Part shown: positions 1-5,462 of the stretch, piece by piece | How positions within the stretch are numbered: position 1 is the first letter of the stretch | How the letters are laid out: every line of letters starts with the position of its first letter | NCBI GenBank assembly: GCA_007119405.1 | Contig: SKPT01000237.1 | Coordinates: 1-5,462, forward strand | Source of the DNA: Phycisphaeraceae bacterium | GTDB taxonomy: Bacteria; Planctomycetota; Phycisphaerae; Phycisphaerales; Phycisphaeraceae | Direction: 5' to 3' | Length of the DNA stretch: 5,462 bases | Made by a program: the position numbers and the translations under genes | Notes under the pieces: generated by a model | The model's database searches: none | What the model saw: the letters and a program-made list of their open reading frames with translations, nothing else | Told to the model about the DNA's origin: nothing

Positions 1-48
1 CGCCTGCGCCAACTGGGCGTGGCCGGCGCCATGCAGGCCCGAGCATGA
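1..48 (+). CDS. 3' end of an upstream gene (partial, product unknown)
   Basis: One frame is open from the first base to a TGA at 46-48 and encodes the C-terminal tail RLRQLGVAGAMQARA. The stop overlaps the ATG of the next gene as ATGA (45-48), the usual sign of translational coupling within an operon, and codon use matches the genes downstream. Fifteen residues are too few to identify the product. From context a glycosyltransferase or other polysaccharide enzyme is plausible, but that is inference only. Confidence 0.6.
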   Translation, partial: RLRQLGVAGAMQARA

Positions 49-1175
49 ACAGCGACCGCGAAAAGTTCCATTCCCATCGCCGCTTCCTCCAGGCCTGGAT
101 GCGCAACCGCGCCCTGCGCGCCGTCCTGACACGCCTCTACGACTGGCGGCCCATCGCCAACCCCGCGGCCGGCTACACGCTGATCATCGGCTGCCCGGCG
201 TCCATGACGCGCGTGCTCTACCCCAACCTCGCCCTGCTCATGCAGCAGCAGCGCCGCCACCTGCGCGAGCTGGTCATCGTCTTCGATGTCACGCAACGCC
301 GCCGCGACGCCGCCTTGGAGCGCGACCTGGCCACACGCTTCGCCGAGCTCAATCCCCGCTTCATCCACTACAGCCCGATGCAAGCGCGCATCATGGATCG
401 CATCGGCTGGGCATGGACCTACTGCTGGATGAGCTGGGCCCTGGGCGTCGGCGCGGTGCGCACCCGCTACGCCCTGCTGCACGACCTCGACGCCCTGCTG
501 CTGCGCCCCGACGTCATCGAAGAGCGCTATCACGAGATCCGCCGGCGCGGTGACCACTTCCTCGGCCCGCGCTACTACCGCGGCAACGGCGTGGGTGACG
601 ACGACGGCCTCGTCGCCACCTTCGAGATGATCTTCAACGCCGACTGGCTCCGCGCCCACGTCCACCCCGTCGAGCTGTTCAACCGCGTGGCCAGGCTCAA
701 CGGCCGCCGCATCGAGTACGACACGTTCCTCTACCCGCAGCGTCTGAGCGGTCGCACGTCCGTGATGCCCATCCCCGCGGAGCAGATGATCCACCCCAGC
801 CAGCTCGTGTGCCAGTTCGTGGAGCTGCGCAAGCGCCGCCGCTACGTCCCCCCGACGCGCAACAACCTGCCGCTGCTGCCCTACTTCCACTACCTCGCCG
901 GTGAGCCCGAGGTGCTCGAGGCCCATGCCCGGTCGCTCCAGCGCGCCCGCGGCAGCGTCGTGGAGCTGTTCGGCCACGCCATGGACCTCGCCCAGCTCTC
1001 GCAGCGCCACGCCGGCTGGCTTCATGAGCAGGCCCGGCGGGTCGAGCAGGCGCTGGTCGGCCGCGTGCGACCCGAGGTCGAGCACTACTTCAACGCCTTG
1101 CGCCAGCTCGTGGCCCGCCGCGACGCCCAGGCCGGGCCAACCCCCCAGCCGATCCCTGGCACGGACGCCAACTGA
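45..1175 (+). CDS. Putative GT-A-like glycosyltransferase with DLD motif
   Basis: This 376-aa protein has no signal peptide or clear membrane segment and is probably cytoplasmic. After a basic N-terminus, residues about 44-85 (YTLIIGCPAS, then NLALLMQQQ and LRELVIVFDV) look like the first beta-alpha-beta unit of a family-2-like GT-A glycosyltransferase. HDLDALL gives a DxD-type motif at D147-L-D149, which in GT-A enzymes binds the metal and the sugar nucleotide. Downstream are a GNGVGDDDG stretch near residues 182-190 and E224-Y-D226, a possible site for the catalytic base (inference). The last 80 residues are helical and charged. The start is taken at the ATG overlapping the upstream stop; the Shine-Dalgarno is only a weak AGG 7 nt before it. 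It probably transfers a sugar during repeat-unit assembly. Donor, acceptor and exact family cannot be told from sequence, and a non-catalytic relative is possible. Confidence 0.7.
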   Translation: MNSDREKFHSHRRFLQAWMRNRALRAVLTRLYDWRPIANPAAGYTLIIGCPASMTRVLYPNLALLMQQQRRHLRELVIVFDVTQRRRDAALERDLATRFAELNPRFIHYSPMQARIMDRIGWAWTYCWMSWALGVGAVRTRYALLHDLDALLLRPDVIEERYHEIRRRGDHFLGPRYYRGNGVGDDDGLVATFEMIFNADWLRAHVHPVELFNRVARLNGRRIEYDTFLYPQRLSGRTSVMPIPAEQMIHPSQLVCQFVELRKRRRYVPPTRNNLPLLPYFHYLAGEPEVLEAHARSLQRARGSVVELFGHAMDLAQLSQRHAGWLHEQARRVEQALVGRVRPEVEHYFNALRQLVARRDAQAGPTPQPIPGTDAN

Positions 1176-1204
1176 CGACACGGTTGCCGCTGGCCGCTCG
1201 GCGA

Positions 1205-1222
1205 GCCGCGGACGTCCGCGGC
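1205..1222. repeat. 18-bp perfect palindrome in the intergenic gap
   Basis: GCCGCGGACGTCCGCGGC reads identically on both strands, with no mismatch and no spacer; the next flanking bases do not pair. As RNA it could form a 7-bp GC stem with an ACGT loop. It lies 73 nt before the ATG at 1295. Without a following T-run it is a poor intrinsic terminator. A dimeric repressor or activator operator, an RNA stabiliser, or chance in GC-rich DNA are the alternatives. Confidence 0.5.
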
Positions 1223-1283
1223 CGGTTCCGCGCCCGCTGGTGCGCGCTTTGCAGCATGGCTTCGATCAGCGACGGCGCCCGCC

Positions 1284-1289
1284 GGAGAG
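1284..1289 (+). promoter_or_regulatory. Ribosome binding site that decides the start at 1295
   Basis: GGAGAG lies 5 nt before the ATG at 1295. It is the best Shine-Dalgarno match near any of the possible starts (TTG 1184, ATG 1256, ATG 1295, ATG 1307) and is the main reason for choosing 1295. Confidence 0.6.
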
Positions 1290-1294
1290 TCCGC

Positions 1295-2218
1295 ATGACC
1301 CTGGACATGCCCAGGCCGATCAGCCTCGAGCTCAACCAGCGCCTCGCGTCGGTGGTCCTGCTCGCCGGGGCGCTGCGGCCACGGCGGCTGAGCCTGGTCA
1401 CCGGCCGGGCCATCCCCGAGCTGCCGCTGGAGCCGCAGCGATCGATCCTCAGGCATTGGCAGGAGCAGCTTGCCGCTTTGGCCGCCGCCGAGCCGCGCCT
1501 GAGCGTGCGCGTGATGATCAACGAGGCGGTGATGGCCCCGGCGCTGGCGGGCCTGGGCCCCGAGCCGGCCGTCGAGCTGCGGCGCGACCCGCGCCCCTTG
1601 CGTGGCACGGGCGGGCTGCTGCGCGACATCGCCGAGGAGCACGACGATCACGAGCACCTGCTCGTCGCCGCCGCGTCGCGCATCGTCTTTGAGCCGATCG
1701 AGCCCCTGCTGGGCCTGCTGCTGGAGCATGACGCGCCGGTGCGCGTGCTGGCGCAGGACGACGGCACGCCGATGGACGTGTACCTGATCCGCTGCGGCGC
1801 GCTGCGCCGGGTTCCGGCGCTGGGGTACGTGGACTTCAAGGAGCAGGCCCTGCCGCGCATCGCCGCGCACCATCGCGTGGTGGTGGTGCGCCGCCGCCGG
1901 GCGCTGACCCCGCCGGTGCGCACGGCCGGCGGCTACATCCGGGCCCTGCGCCTGTACCACCGCCAGCGCCTGCTGCGCCAGGGCCGGCGCGTGTCGCCGT
2001 GGGCGCCGGCCTTCGGCATCGTCGAGCCCGGGGCCAGCGTCGCTGCCGGCGCCATGCTCCACGACAGCGTCGTGCTCAGCGGCGCGCGGGTCGACCCGGG
2101 CGCCATCGTCGTACGCTCGATTGTCGGGCGCGGCGCGGTCGTCGGCCCGGGACAGGCCCTGGTCGATCGCGTGCTCAGCCCCGCGGTCGACGCGCCGCCC
2201 ACTGTTGATGGAGCTTGA
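1295..2218 (+). CDS. Sugar nucleotidyltransferase-like protein with C-terminal hexapeptide repeats, catalytic motifs degenerate
   Basis: This 307-aa cytoplasmic protein has the NDP-sugar pyrophosphorylase layout: a Rossmann-like nucleotidyltransferase domain (residues about 18-225) and a left-handed beta-helix tail (about 242-295, including VEPGASVAAGAM and VDPGAIVV). Family landmarks are visible: VVLLAGALRPRRLS (from V20) sits where active enzymes have LAGGxGTRLxPLT; LRGTGG (G104-T-G-G) matches the LGTAG nucleotide-binding loop; DFKEQALPRI matches the strand-helix after the sugar site. The GxGTR loop is lost, the lysine of the KP motif appears replaced (RAIPELPL), and VAAAS stands where VxNGD supplies the metal-binding aspartate. 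It may therefore be a non-catalytic or altered homologue of mannose/glucose-1-phosphate nucleotidyltransferases. The start is set by GGAGAG; a TTG at 1184 would add 37 residues. Its end carries the ribosome binding site for the next gene, 3 nt away. Confidence 0.72.
   Translation: MTLDMPRPISLELNQRLASVVLLAGALRPRRLSLVTGRAIPELPLEPQRSILRHWQEQLAALAAAEPRLSVRVMINEAVMAPALAGLGPEPAVELRRDPRPLRGTGGLLRDIAEEHDDHEHLLVAAASRIVFEPIEPLLGLLLEHDAPVRVLAQDDGTPMDVYLIRCGALRRVPALGYVDFKEQALPRIAAHHRVVVVRRRRALTPPVRTAGGYIRALRLYHRQRLLRQGRRVSPWAPAFGIVEPGASVAAGAMLHDSVVLSGARVDPGAIVVRSIVGRGAVVGPGQALVDRVLSPAVDAPPTVDGA
2210..2213 (+). promoter_or_regulatory. Ribosome binding site of the Wzz/BY-kinase gene
   Basis: GGAG lies 8 nt before the ATG at 2222, inside the last codons of the preceding gene. 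Ribosomes finishing that gene at 2218 are well placed to restart 3 nt later, so the two proteins are probably made together. Confidence 0.6.
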
Positions 2219-2221
2219 CCC

Positions 2222-4657
2222 ATGCCCAACGACCGCCGCGACCGCCACGACCAGCATCACGATCCGCTGGCGCACGAATCGCCCGAGGCGGTGCCCCACG
2301 CCAACCCCCTGCGCCACGCCATGGCGCTGCTGCGCGGCCGATACCACTGGGCCGTGCTGCTGGCGGTGTTGCTGGGCATCGGCGGGGCGGTGGCCGGCTC
2401 GCGCTACATCGAGCCGGAGTACCGCTCCATCGCCAAGCTGCGCATCGCCCCGGAGGTGCGCAGCGTGCTCTACGACACGGACGTCACCGGCCGCATCCCG
2501 CAGTACGAGGCCTACATCGACGCCCAGATCAACTTCATGCTCAGCCTGCCGGTCATCGAACGCGCCATGCGGCACGAGGCCTGGCGGGGCCTGGACCGCG
2601 AGGGCTTCACCGCGGCGGCGTTCCGAGGCCGGCTTCTGATCGACCACTCCCGGCGGACCGAGATCGTCCAGATCCACTTCCACGACCCCGAGCCCCGCGC
2701 CGCCGCCGCCGGCGCCCAGGCCATGGTCGACACCTACCTCGAGCTCTACCGCCAGCGCCAGCGCACCGAGGACGAGCGCATCCAGCGCACGCTCGAGCAC
2801 CGGCGCGACAGCCTGCGCCGCCAGCTCGCCTGGCTCAACCGCCAGCGCGAGCAGGTCGTCGGCAGCCACGGCAGTGAGGGCATCCGCCAGCGCTACGGCA
2901 TGCAACTGGCCGACATCAGCCGCGTCGACATGCTCATGCGCCAGGCCCGGCTTCAGGTCCGATCCATGCGCGAGCGCGCCGAGGCCCGACCCGAGGACCT
3001 GACCGATACCAGCCCCGAGCAGCTCGCGGCGCGCAACCCCGAGTTGGCCCGGATGCTCGACGAGCGGCAGGCGATCCACCGCTTCATCGCCTACCAGCTT
3101 CGCGTGGGACGCGGCCCCAACCACCGCAACGTCACCCAGGCCCGCTCCGCCCTCGACGCGCTCAACGATCAGATCGACGAGCTCGCCCACGCCCTGCGCA
3201 CCGGGCAGTTGCCCCTCGTCGAGCTCGAGGGCCAGGAGCCGGACATCCTCGGCCTGGGACGCTATGCCTCGATCGAACAGGTCGAGGCCCGGCTCGAGGA
3301 CCTGGCCGGGGTCCGCCAGCGCCTCGAGGAGGAGGCCAGCGCGCTGGCCGGCCGCATCGAGCGCCTCGGCGACCTGGAGACGGAGATGCAGGTCGTGCGC
3401 CAGCGCATCGACGAGACCGAAACGCGGCTGGAGCGCCTGGCCCTGGAAGCGCCGCAGGCCAGCCGCATCGAGGTCGTCGACGCCCCGCGCGTGCCCGCCC
3501 TGCCCTGGAACACGGGCACCAAGGCGCAGTTGACCCTGCTGGGTGGCCTCGGCGGCATGGCCGCGGGGCTCGGCGCGGTGCTGCTGCTGGGCCTGATGGA
3601 CCGTCGCCTGCGGCACATCGACCAGGCCCAGCTCGACCTGCCCAACGCGAGGCTGCTCGGCGTCCTGCCACGCCTGCCCGAGGACATCAGCGACCCGGAG
3701 CAGGCCACCCTCGCCGCCCACAGCATTCACCACATCCGCACCATGCTTCAGATCGAACGCGCCGCCACCCCAGGGGCCGCACGCGTCCTGACCGTCACCA
3801 GCCCCGGGCCCGGCGCGGGCAAGACGAGCCTGAGCACCGCCCTGGGCCTGTCGTTCGCCTCCAGCGGCGAGCGCACGCTGCTCATCGACGGCGACCTGGT
3901 CGGCGCCGGGCTCAGCCGACGCATCGACCTGGCCCGGCACCCCGGCCTCGCCCACGTGCTGCTTCGCGAGGGCCACATCACCCGCGACCAGTTCATCGCC
4001 GCACGCGACACGGCCAACGGCCGGGCCATCGAGGACGTGCTCATCGAGCGCGGCCAGGTCACCGCCCAGCGGCTCGAGCAGGCCCGCCTCGTGCAGCGCC
4101 GCACCGCCCTGGGCATCCTGGACGTGTGTCACGGCCTGGGCGTCACCGACGTGGCCGTGCCCACCGACGTCGCCGACCTGGACCTGCTGCCCGTGGGCAC
4201 GGCCCGGGCCCGGCAGGCCGGCCGACTCTCGCCCGAGACGATCCGTCACATCCTCGAACAGGCCCGCGCCGCTTACGACTGCGTGATCATCGACACCGGC
4301 CCGAGCCTGGGCAGCATCGAGGCGTCGATGACCGCCGCCGCCGCCGACGCCGCCATCCTCGTCGTCTCGCGCGGCGATCGCAAGCCCGCCATCACCGGCG
4401 CCCTGGAGCACTTGGCCCACGTCGGCGCCCACGTCGCCGGCATCGTCTTCAACCACGCCTCCTACGACGACATCACCCGCTCGACGTACGCCAGCTACGT
4501 CTCCGGCTCGGTCGATCGCTCCGAGCACGCCGCCGCCGTCGCCGGGCTCGATCCGGACACCGCCGCACGCTACGGCGCCGTCGGCGCCGCCGTGGCCGTG
4601 GCCTCGGACACCAATGCCAGCGCCGACGAGGCGCAGGATCAGGGCGAGTCGCGATGA
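2222..4657 (+). CDS. Wzz-type polysaccharide co-polymerase fused to a BY-kinase-like P-loop domain, with an extra internal module
   Basis: This 811-aa inner-membrane protein has the order expected of polysaccharide tyrosine autokinases: cytoplasmic N-terminus, TM1 (about 44-63), Wzz chain-length domain, long periplasmic coiled coils (about 177-215 and 352-409), the proline-rich PRVPALP (422-428), TM2 (about 437-459), then a cytoplasmic ATPase. The ATPase shows Walker A SPGPGAGKTS (K534), A' LLIDGDLV (D556, D558) and Walker B VIIDTGP (D691). The tail has tyrosines 748, 756, 759 and 784, a modest autophosphorylation cluster. The role is to set chain length and couple export to phosphorylation. 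Oddities: the Walker A glutamate of the usual PxEGK is A532, the arginine after A' is V560, and ExxRxxR is reduced to HSIHHIR (500-506). Residues about 584-640 also form an extra helical module (separate entry). Kinase activity is uncertain; the fold and co-polymerase role are well supported. Confidence 0.9.
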   Translation: MPNDRRDRHDQHHDPLAHESPEAVPHANPLRHAMALLRGRYHWAVLLAVLLGIGGAVAGSRYIEPEYRSIAKLRIAPEVRSVLYDTDVTGRIPQYEAYIDAQINFMLSLPVIERAMRHEAWRGLDREGFTAAAFRGRLLIDHSRRTEIVQIHFHDPEPRAAAAGAQAMVDTYLELYRQRQRTEDERIQRTLEHRRDSLRRQLAWLNRQREQVVGSHGSEGIRQRYGMQLADISRVDMLMRQARLQVRSMRERAEARPEDLTDTSPEQLAARNPELARMLDERQAIHRFIAYQLRVGRGPNHRNVTQARSALDALNDQIDELAHALRTGQLPLVELEGQEPDILGLGRYASIEQVEARLEDLAGVRQRLEEEASALAGRIERLGDLETEMQVVRQRIDETETRLERLALEAPQASRIEVVDAPRVPALPWNTGTKAQLTLLGGLGGMAAGLGAVLLLGLMDRRLRHIDQAQLDLPNARLLGVLPRLPEDISDPEQATLAAHSIHHIRTMLQIERAATPGAARVLTVTSPGPGAGKTSLSTALGLSFASSGERTLLIDGDLVGAGLSRRIDLARHPGLAHVLLREGHITRDQFIAARDTANGRAIEDVLIERGQVTAQRLEQARLVQRRTALGILDVCHGLGVTDVAVPTDVADLDLLPVGTARARQAGRLSPETIRHILEQARAAYDCVIIDTGPSLGSIEASMTAAAADAAILVVSRGDRKPAITGALEHLAHVGAHVAGIVFNHASYDDITRSTYASYVSGSVDRSEHAAAVAGLDPDTAARYGAVGAAVAVASDTNASADEAQDQGESR
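3971..4141 (+). other. Region encoding a GspE_N/MshEN-like helical insert within the BY-kinase domain
   Basis: This stretch encodes residues 584-640, between Walker A' (D556/D558) and the DLDLLPVG strand (652-659) that precedes Walker B. Typical BY-kinases have only about 20 residues here, after a GLxDVL element (present as GLAHVLLREG). The insert has two related halves: GHITRDQFIAAR (584-595) and GQVTAQRLEQAR (611-622), joined by NGRAIEDVLIER. This matches the consensus of the helical N-terminal modules of GspE/PilB ATPases, GxITxxQLxxA...GxxLGxxLVxxGxVTxxxLxxAxxxQ, ending at Q625. The RLG triplet used by MshEN to contact c-di-GMP corresponds to A602-I-E604, so classic ligand binding is doubtful. 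Assignment is by pattern recognition, not a profile search. Confidence 0.55.
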
Positions 4658-4758
4658 CCCGCCACGCCATCAACCTCACCAGGCCGTGCCTGAGCAAGGC
4701 TGCGACTGCCGGCTGGTCCGCCATGCTTTCTGAGCCTGCAAGGATGCTTGCCCCATGA
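4654..4758 (+). CDS. Possible 34-codon small ORF coupled to both neighbours
   Basis: An ATG at 4654 overlaps the kinase stop as ATGA, and this frame's TGA at 4756-4758 overlaps the ATG of the next gene as ATGA. It would encode a 34-aa peptide (begins MTRHAINLTRP, ends ARMLAP) with no motif, signal or membrane segment that I recognise. The first 15 codons all end in G or C like the neighbours, but 8 of the last 19 end in A or T, which argues against strong coding selection there. A weak AGG precedes the start by 10 nt. Alternatives are a non-coding spacer or a leader whose translation delivers ribosomes to the next gene. Real expression is uncertain. Confidence 0.3.
   Translation: MTRHAINLTRPCLSKAATAGWSAMLSEPARMLAP
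4738..4751 (+). promoter_or_regulatory. Ribosome binding site of the last gene inside a small hairpin
   Basis: AAGGA (4740-4744) is the only good Shine-Dalgarno before the ATG at 4755, at a rather long 10-nt spacing. It overlaps an inverted repeat, GCAAG (4738-4742) and CTTGC (4747-4751), around a GATG loop. The hairpin would partly hide the site, and a ribosome translating the small ORF upstream would open it. The stem is only 5 bp, so this is a weak inference. Confidence 0.3.
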
Positions 4759-5462
4759 TCCGCCCTGCCACCGACGCCGCTGACCTCGTCTGGACGGACG
4801 AGTCGCTGCCCCGGCTCTGGGGCCTGACCGCGGCGCAGCTTCACGATCGCTTCTGGGCTTCGCGGCGCGTGCAGGTCGTCGAGGCCGGCCGCGACACGCC
4901 GCTGTCGCCCGGGGCCCAGCTTTACCTGCTCGTGCCGCCGGCGACGCTGACGATCTTTCGCCTGGCCCCGGTGATCGAGGCGATGGCGTGGCGCGGGCGG
5001 AACCTGCTGCCCGTGCGCCTTGAAGCCGAGCGGCCGCGCGGCTACCGCGAGCGCATCGTCACCGATGAGCAGGGCCGCTTCCTCGCCTTCCGCCGGCAGT
5101 ACGGCCGCGGGCCGCGCCGACGGCTGCGTCTGGCGGTCACCGCCGACCTCGACACCGCCCGTCACTGGCAAAGCCTCGGCGAGCAAAGCCAGCGCTGGCT
5201 CCGCTTGCGCCATCTCGGCGACGGCCGAAGCCTGACGTTGCCCGGCCAGGCCTACGACGTGCGCCGCGGCGCCGAGCGCATGCGCTTCACCCGCGACCTG
5301 ACCCGCCTGTGGCTGCGCCCCGACAGCGCGATCCCCGGCCTGCGCACGCTCGGGCCGGGCATCTGGACCCACGACGGGCTCGACCCGCTCGCCGCCTCGC
5401 GCCTCGTCGGCCCGCTGTGGATCGGCGCCGGGCGACGCCTCGACGGCCGGGCCACCGTCGCC
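4755..5462 (+). CDS. Unrecognised protein entering a hexapeptide-repeat region (3' truncated by window end)
   Basis: The frame is open for 236 codons from the ATG at 4755 to the window edge with no stop, and has the strong GC3 bias of the other genes. The N-terminus (LVWTDESLPRLWGLTAAQLHDRF is split here as a Trp/Leu-rich start, then HDRFWASRRVQVV) leads to GAQLYLLVPP, an alpha/beta-looking segment, and a basic middle. Residues about 205-236 (THDGLDPLAAS, then GPLWIGAGRRLDGRATV) resemble the linker and first coils of a left-handed beta-helix, as found after nucleotidyltransferase domains: xPxWIGxGxxIxxxAxV. I see no intact GxGTR or sugar-transferase signature in the visible part. It may be a second nucleotidyltransferase-like or hexapeptide protein of the same pathway, or the N-terminal part of a larger fusion. 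No gene name is justified. The start is supported by AAGGA and the ATGA overlap. Confidence 0.7.
   Translation, partial: MIRPATDAADLVWTDESLPRLWGLTAAQLHDRFWASRRVQVVEAGRDTPLSPGAQLYLLVPPATLTIFRLAPVIEAMAWRGRNLLPVRLEAERPRGYRERIVTDEQGRFLAFRRQYGRGPRRRLRLAVTADLDTARHWQSLGEQSQRWLRLRHLGDGRSLTLPGQAYDVRRGAERMRFTRDLTRLWLRPDSAIPGLRTLGPGIWTHDGLDPLAASRLVGPLWIGAGRRLDGRATVA

Larger units (their letters stand above)
1176..1294 (+). other. Intergenic gap between the glycosyltransferase and the nucleotidyltransferase-like gene
   Basis: This 119-nt stretch is the only sizeable gap without a candidate gene. It holds an 18-bp perfect palindrome and a good Shine-Dalgarno at its 3' end. I see no convincing -35/-10 pair and no T-tract that would make an intrinsic terminator. 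The downstream reading frame stays open upstream to a TTG at 1184, so part of the gap could be coding if that start were used. The 37 extra residues would be Arg/Ala-rich and would precede the first beta strand of the fold without resembling it. Confidence 0.6.

Noticed and set aside
1184..1294. N-terminal extension of the nucleotidyltransferase-like protein from TTG 1184 or ATG 1256.
   Set aside because: The extra residues are Arg/Ala-rich and unlike the family's N-terminus. Neither start has a Shine-Dalgarno as good as GGAGAG before 1295, and the palindrome would lie inside the TTG version.
1176..1294. Intrinsic terminator formed by the 18-bp palindrome.
   Set aside because: The stem is GC-rich, but no T-tract follows it, and the next gene continues in the same direction and pathway.
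901..1692. A 263-codon + strand frame bridging the first two main genes.
   Set aside because: Its translation is Arg/Ala/Pro/Ser-rich without domain character and overlaps two better-supported genes in other frames; it is a composition artefact.
4331..4351. GCC-type trinucleotide run, considered as a tandem repeat.
   Set aside because: It encodes a short alanine-rich stretch in the kinase after Walker B and is explained by codon bias; there is no longer repeat unit.
1085..4528. A 1147-codon open frame on the minus strand spanning two genes.
   Set aside because: It lies antisense to well-supported genes, and its translation is low-complexity Gly/Ala/Val/Asp/His-rich with no domain. Long stop-free antisense frames are expected in DNA with strong GC3 bias.
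4473..5372. A 299-codon open frame on the minus strand opposite the last gene.
   Set aside because: It has no recognisable domain, an Arg-rich low-complexity end, and sits opposite a frame with good start signals and family-like features.

Overview
The window is a compact piece of a polysaccharide (exopolysaccharide, capsule or O-antigen type) biosynthesis locus. All genes are on the + strand. The DNA is very GC-rich, with an almost exclusively G/C third codon position. No rRNA, tRNA, insertion sequence or CRISPR array is visible. Composition and protein style (GC-rich, Arg/Ala-rich, sugar nucleotidyltransferase/left-handed beta-helix proteins beside a Wzz-type kinase) would fit a planctomycete, possibly of the Phycisphaerae, but no phylogenetic marker is present and this assignment is only a guess.

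Layout: (1) 1-48 is the last 15 codons of an upstream gene, which overlaps the next gene by ATGA. (2) 45-1175 encodes a GT-A-like putative glycosyltransferase with a DLD motif. (3) 1176-1294 is the only non-coding gap above 100 nt with no candidate gene, and it carries an 18-bp perfect palindrome. (4) 1295-2218 encodes a sugar nucleotidyltransferase-like protein with C-terminal hexapeptide repeats. Its catalytic signatures look eroded. (5) 2222-4657 encodes an 811-aa Wzz/BY-kinase fusion (polysaccharide co-polymerase plus cytoplasmic P-loop kinase). (6) 4654-4758 is a possible 34-codon ORF linked to both neighbours by ATGA overlaps. (7) 4755-5462 is the start of an unrecognised protein that seems to enter a hexapeptide-repeat region as the window ends.

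Working model: the glycosyltransferase helps assemble the repeat unit, the membrane co-polymerase/kinase controls chain length and export, and the two hexapeptide-bearing proteins supply or sense activated sugar, or act as non-catalytic partners. Tight junctions (ATGA overlaps, a 3-nt gap) suggest cotranscription and translational coupling, with the promoter probably upstream of the window.

The most unusual feature is in the kinase. Between the Walker A' and Walker B motifs lies an extra segment of about 50-60 residues with an internal two-fold repeat, resembling the helical N-terminal (GspE_N/MshEN-type) modules of type II secretion and type IV pilus ATPases. Several BY-kinase signature residues are also altered, which raises the possibility of an ATP-dependent regulator rather than a classical autokinase.
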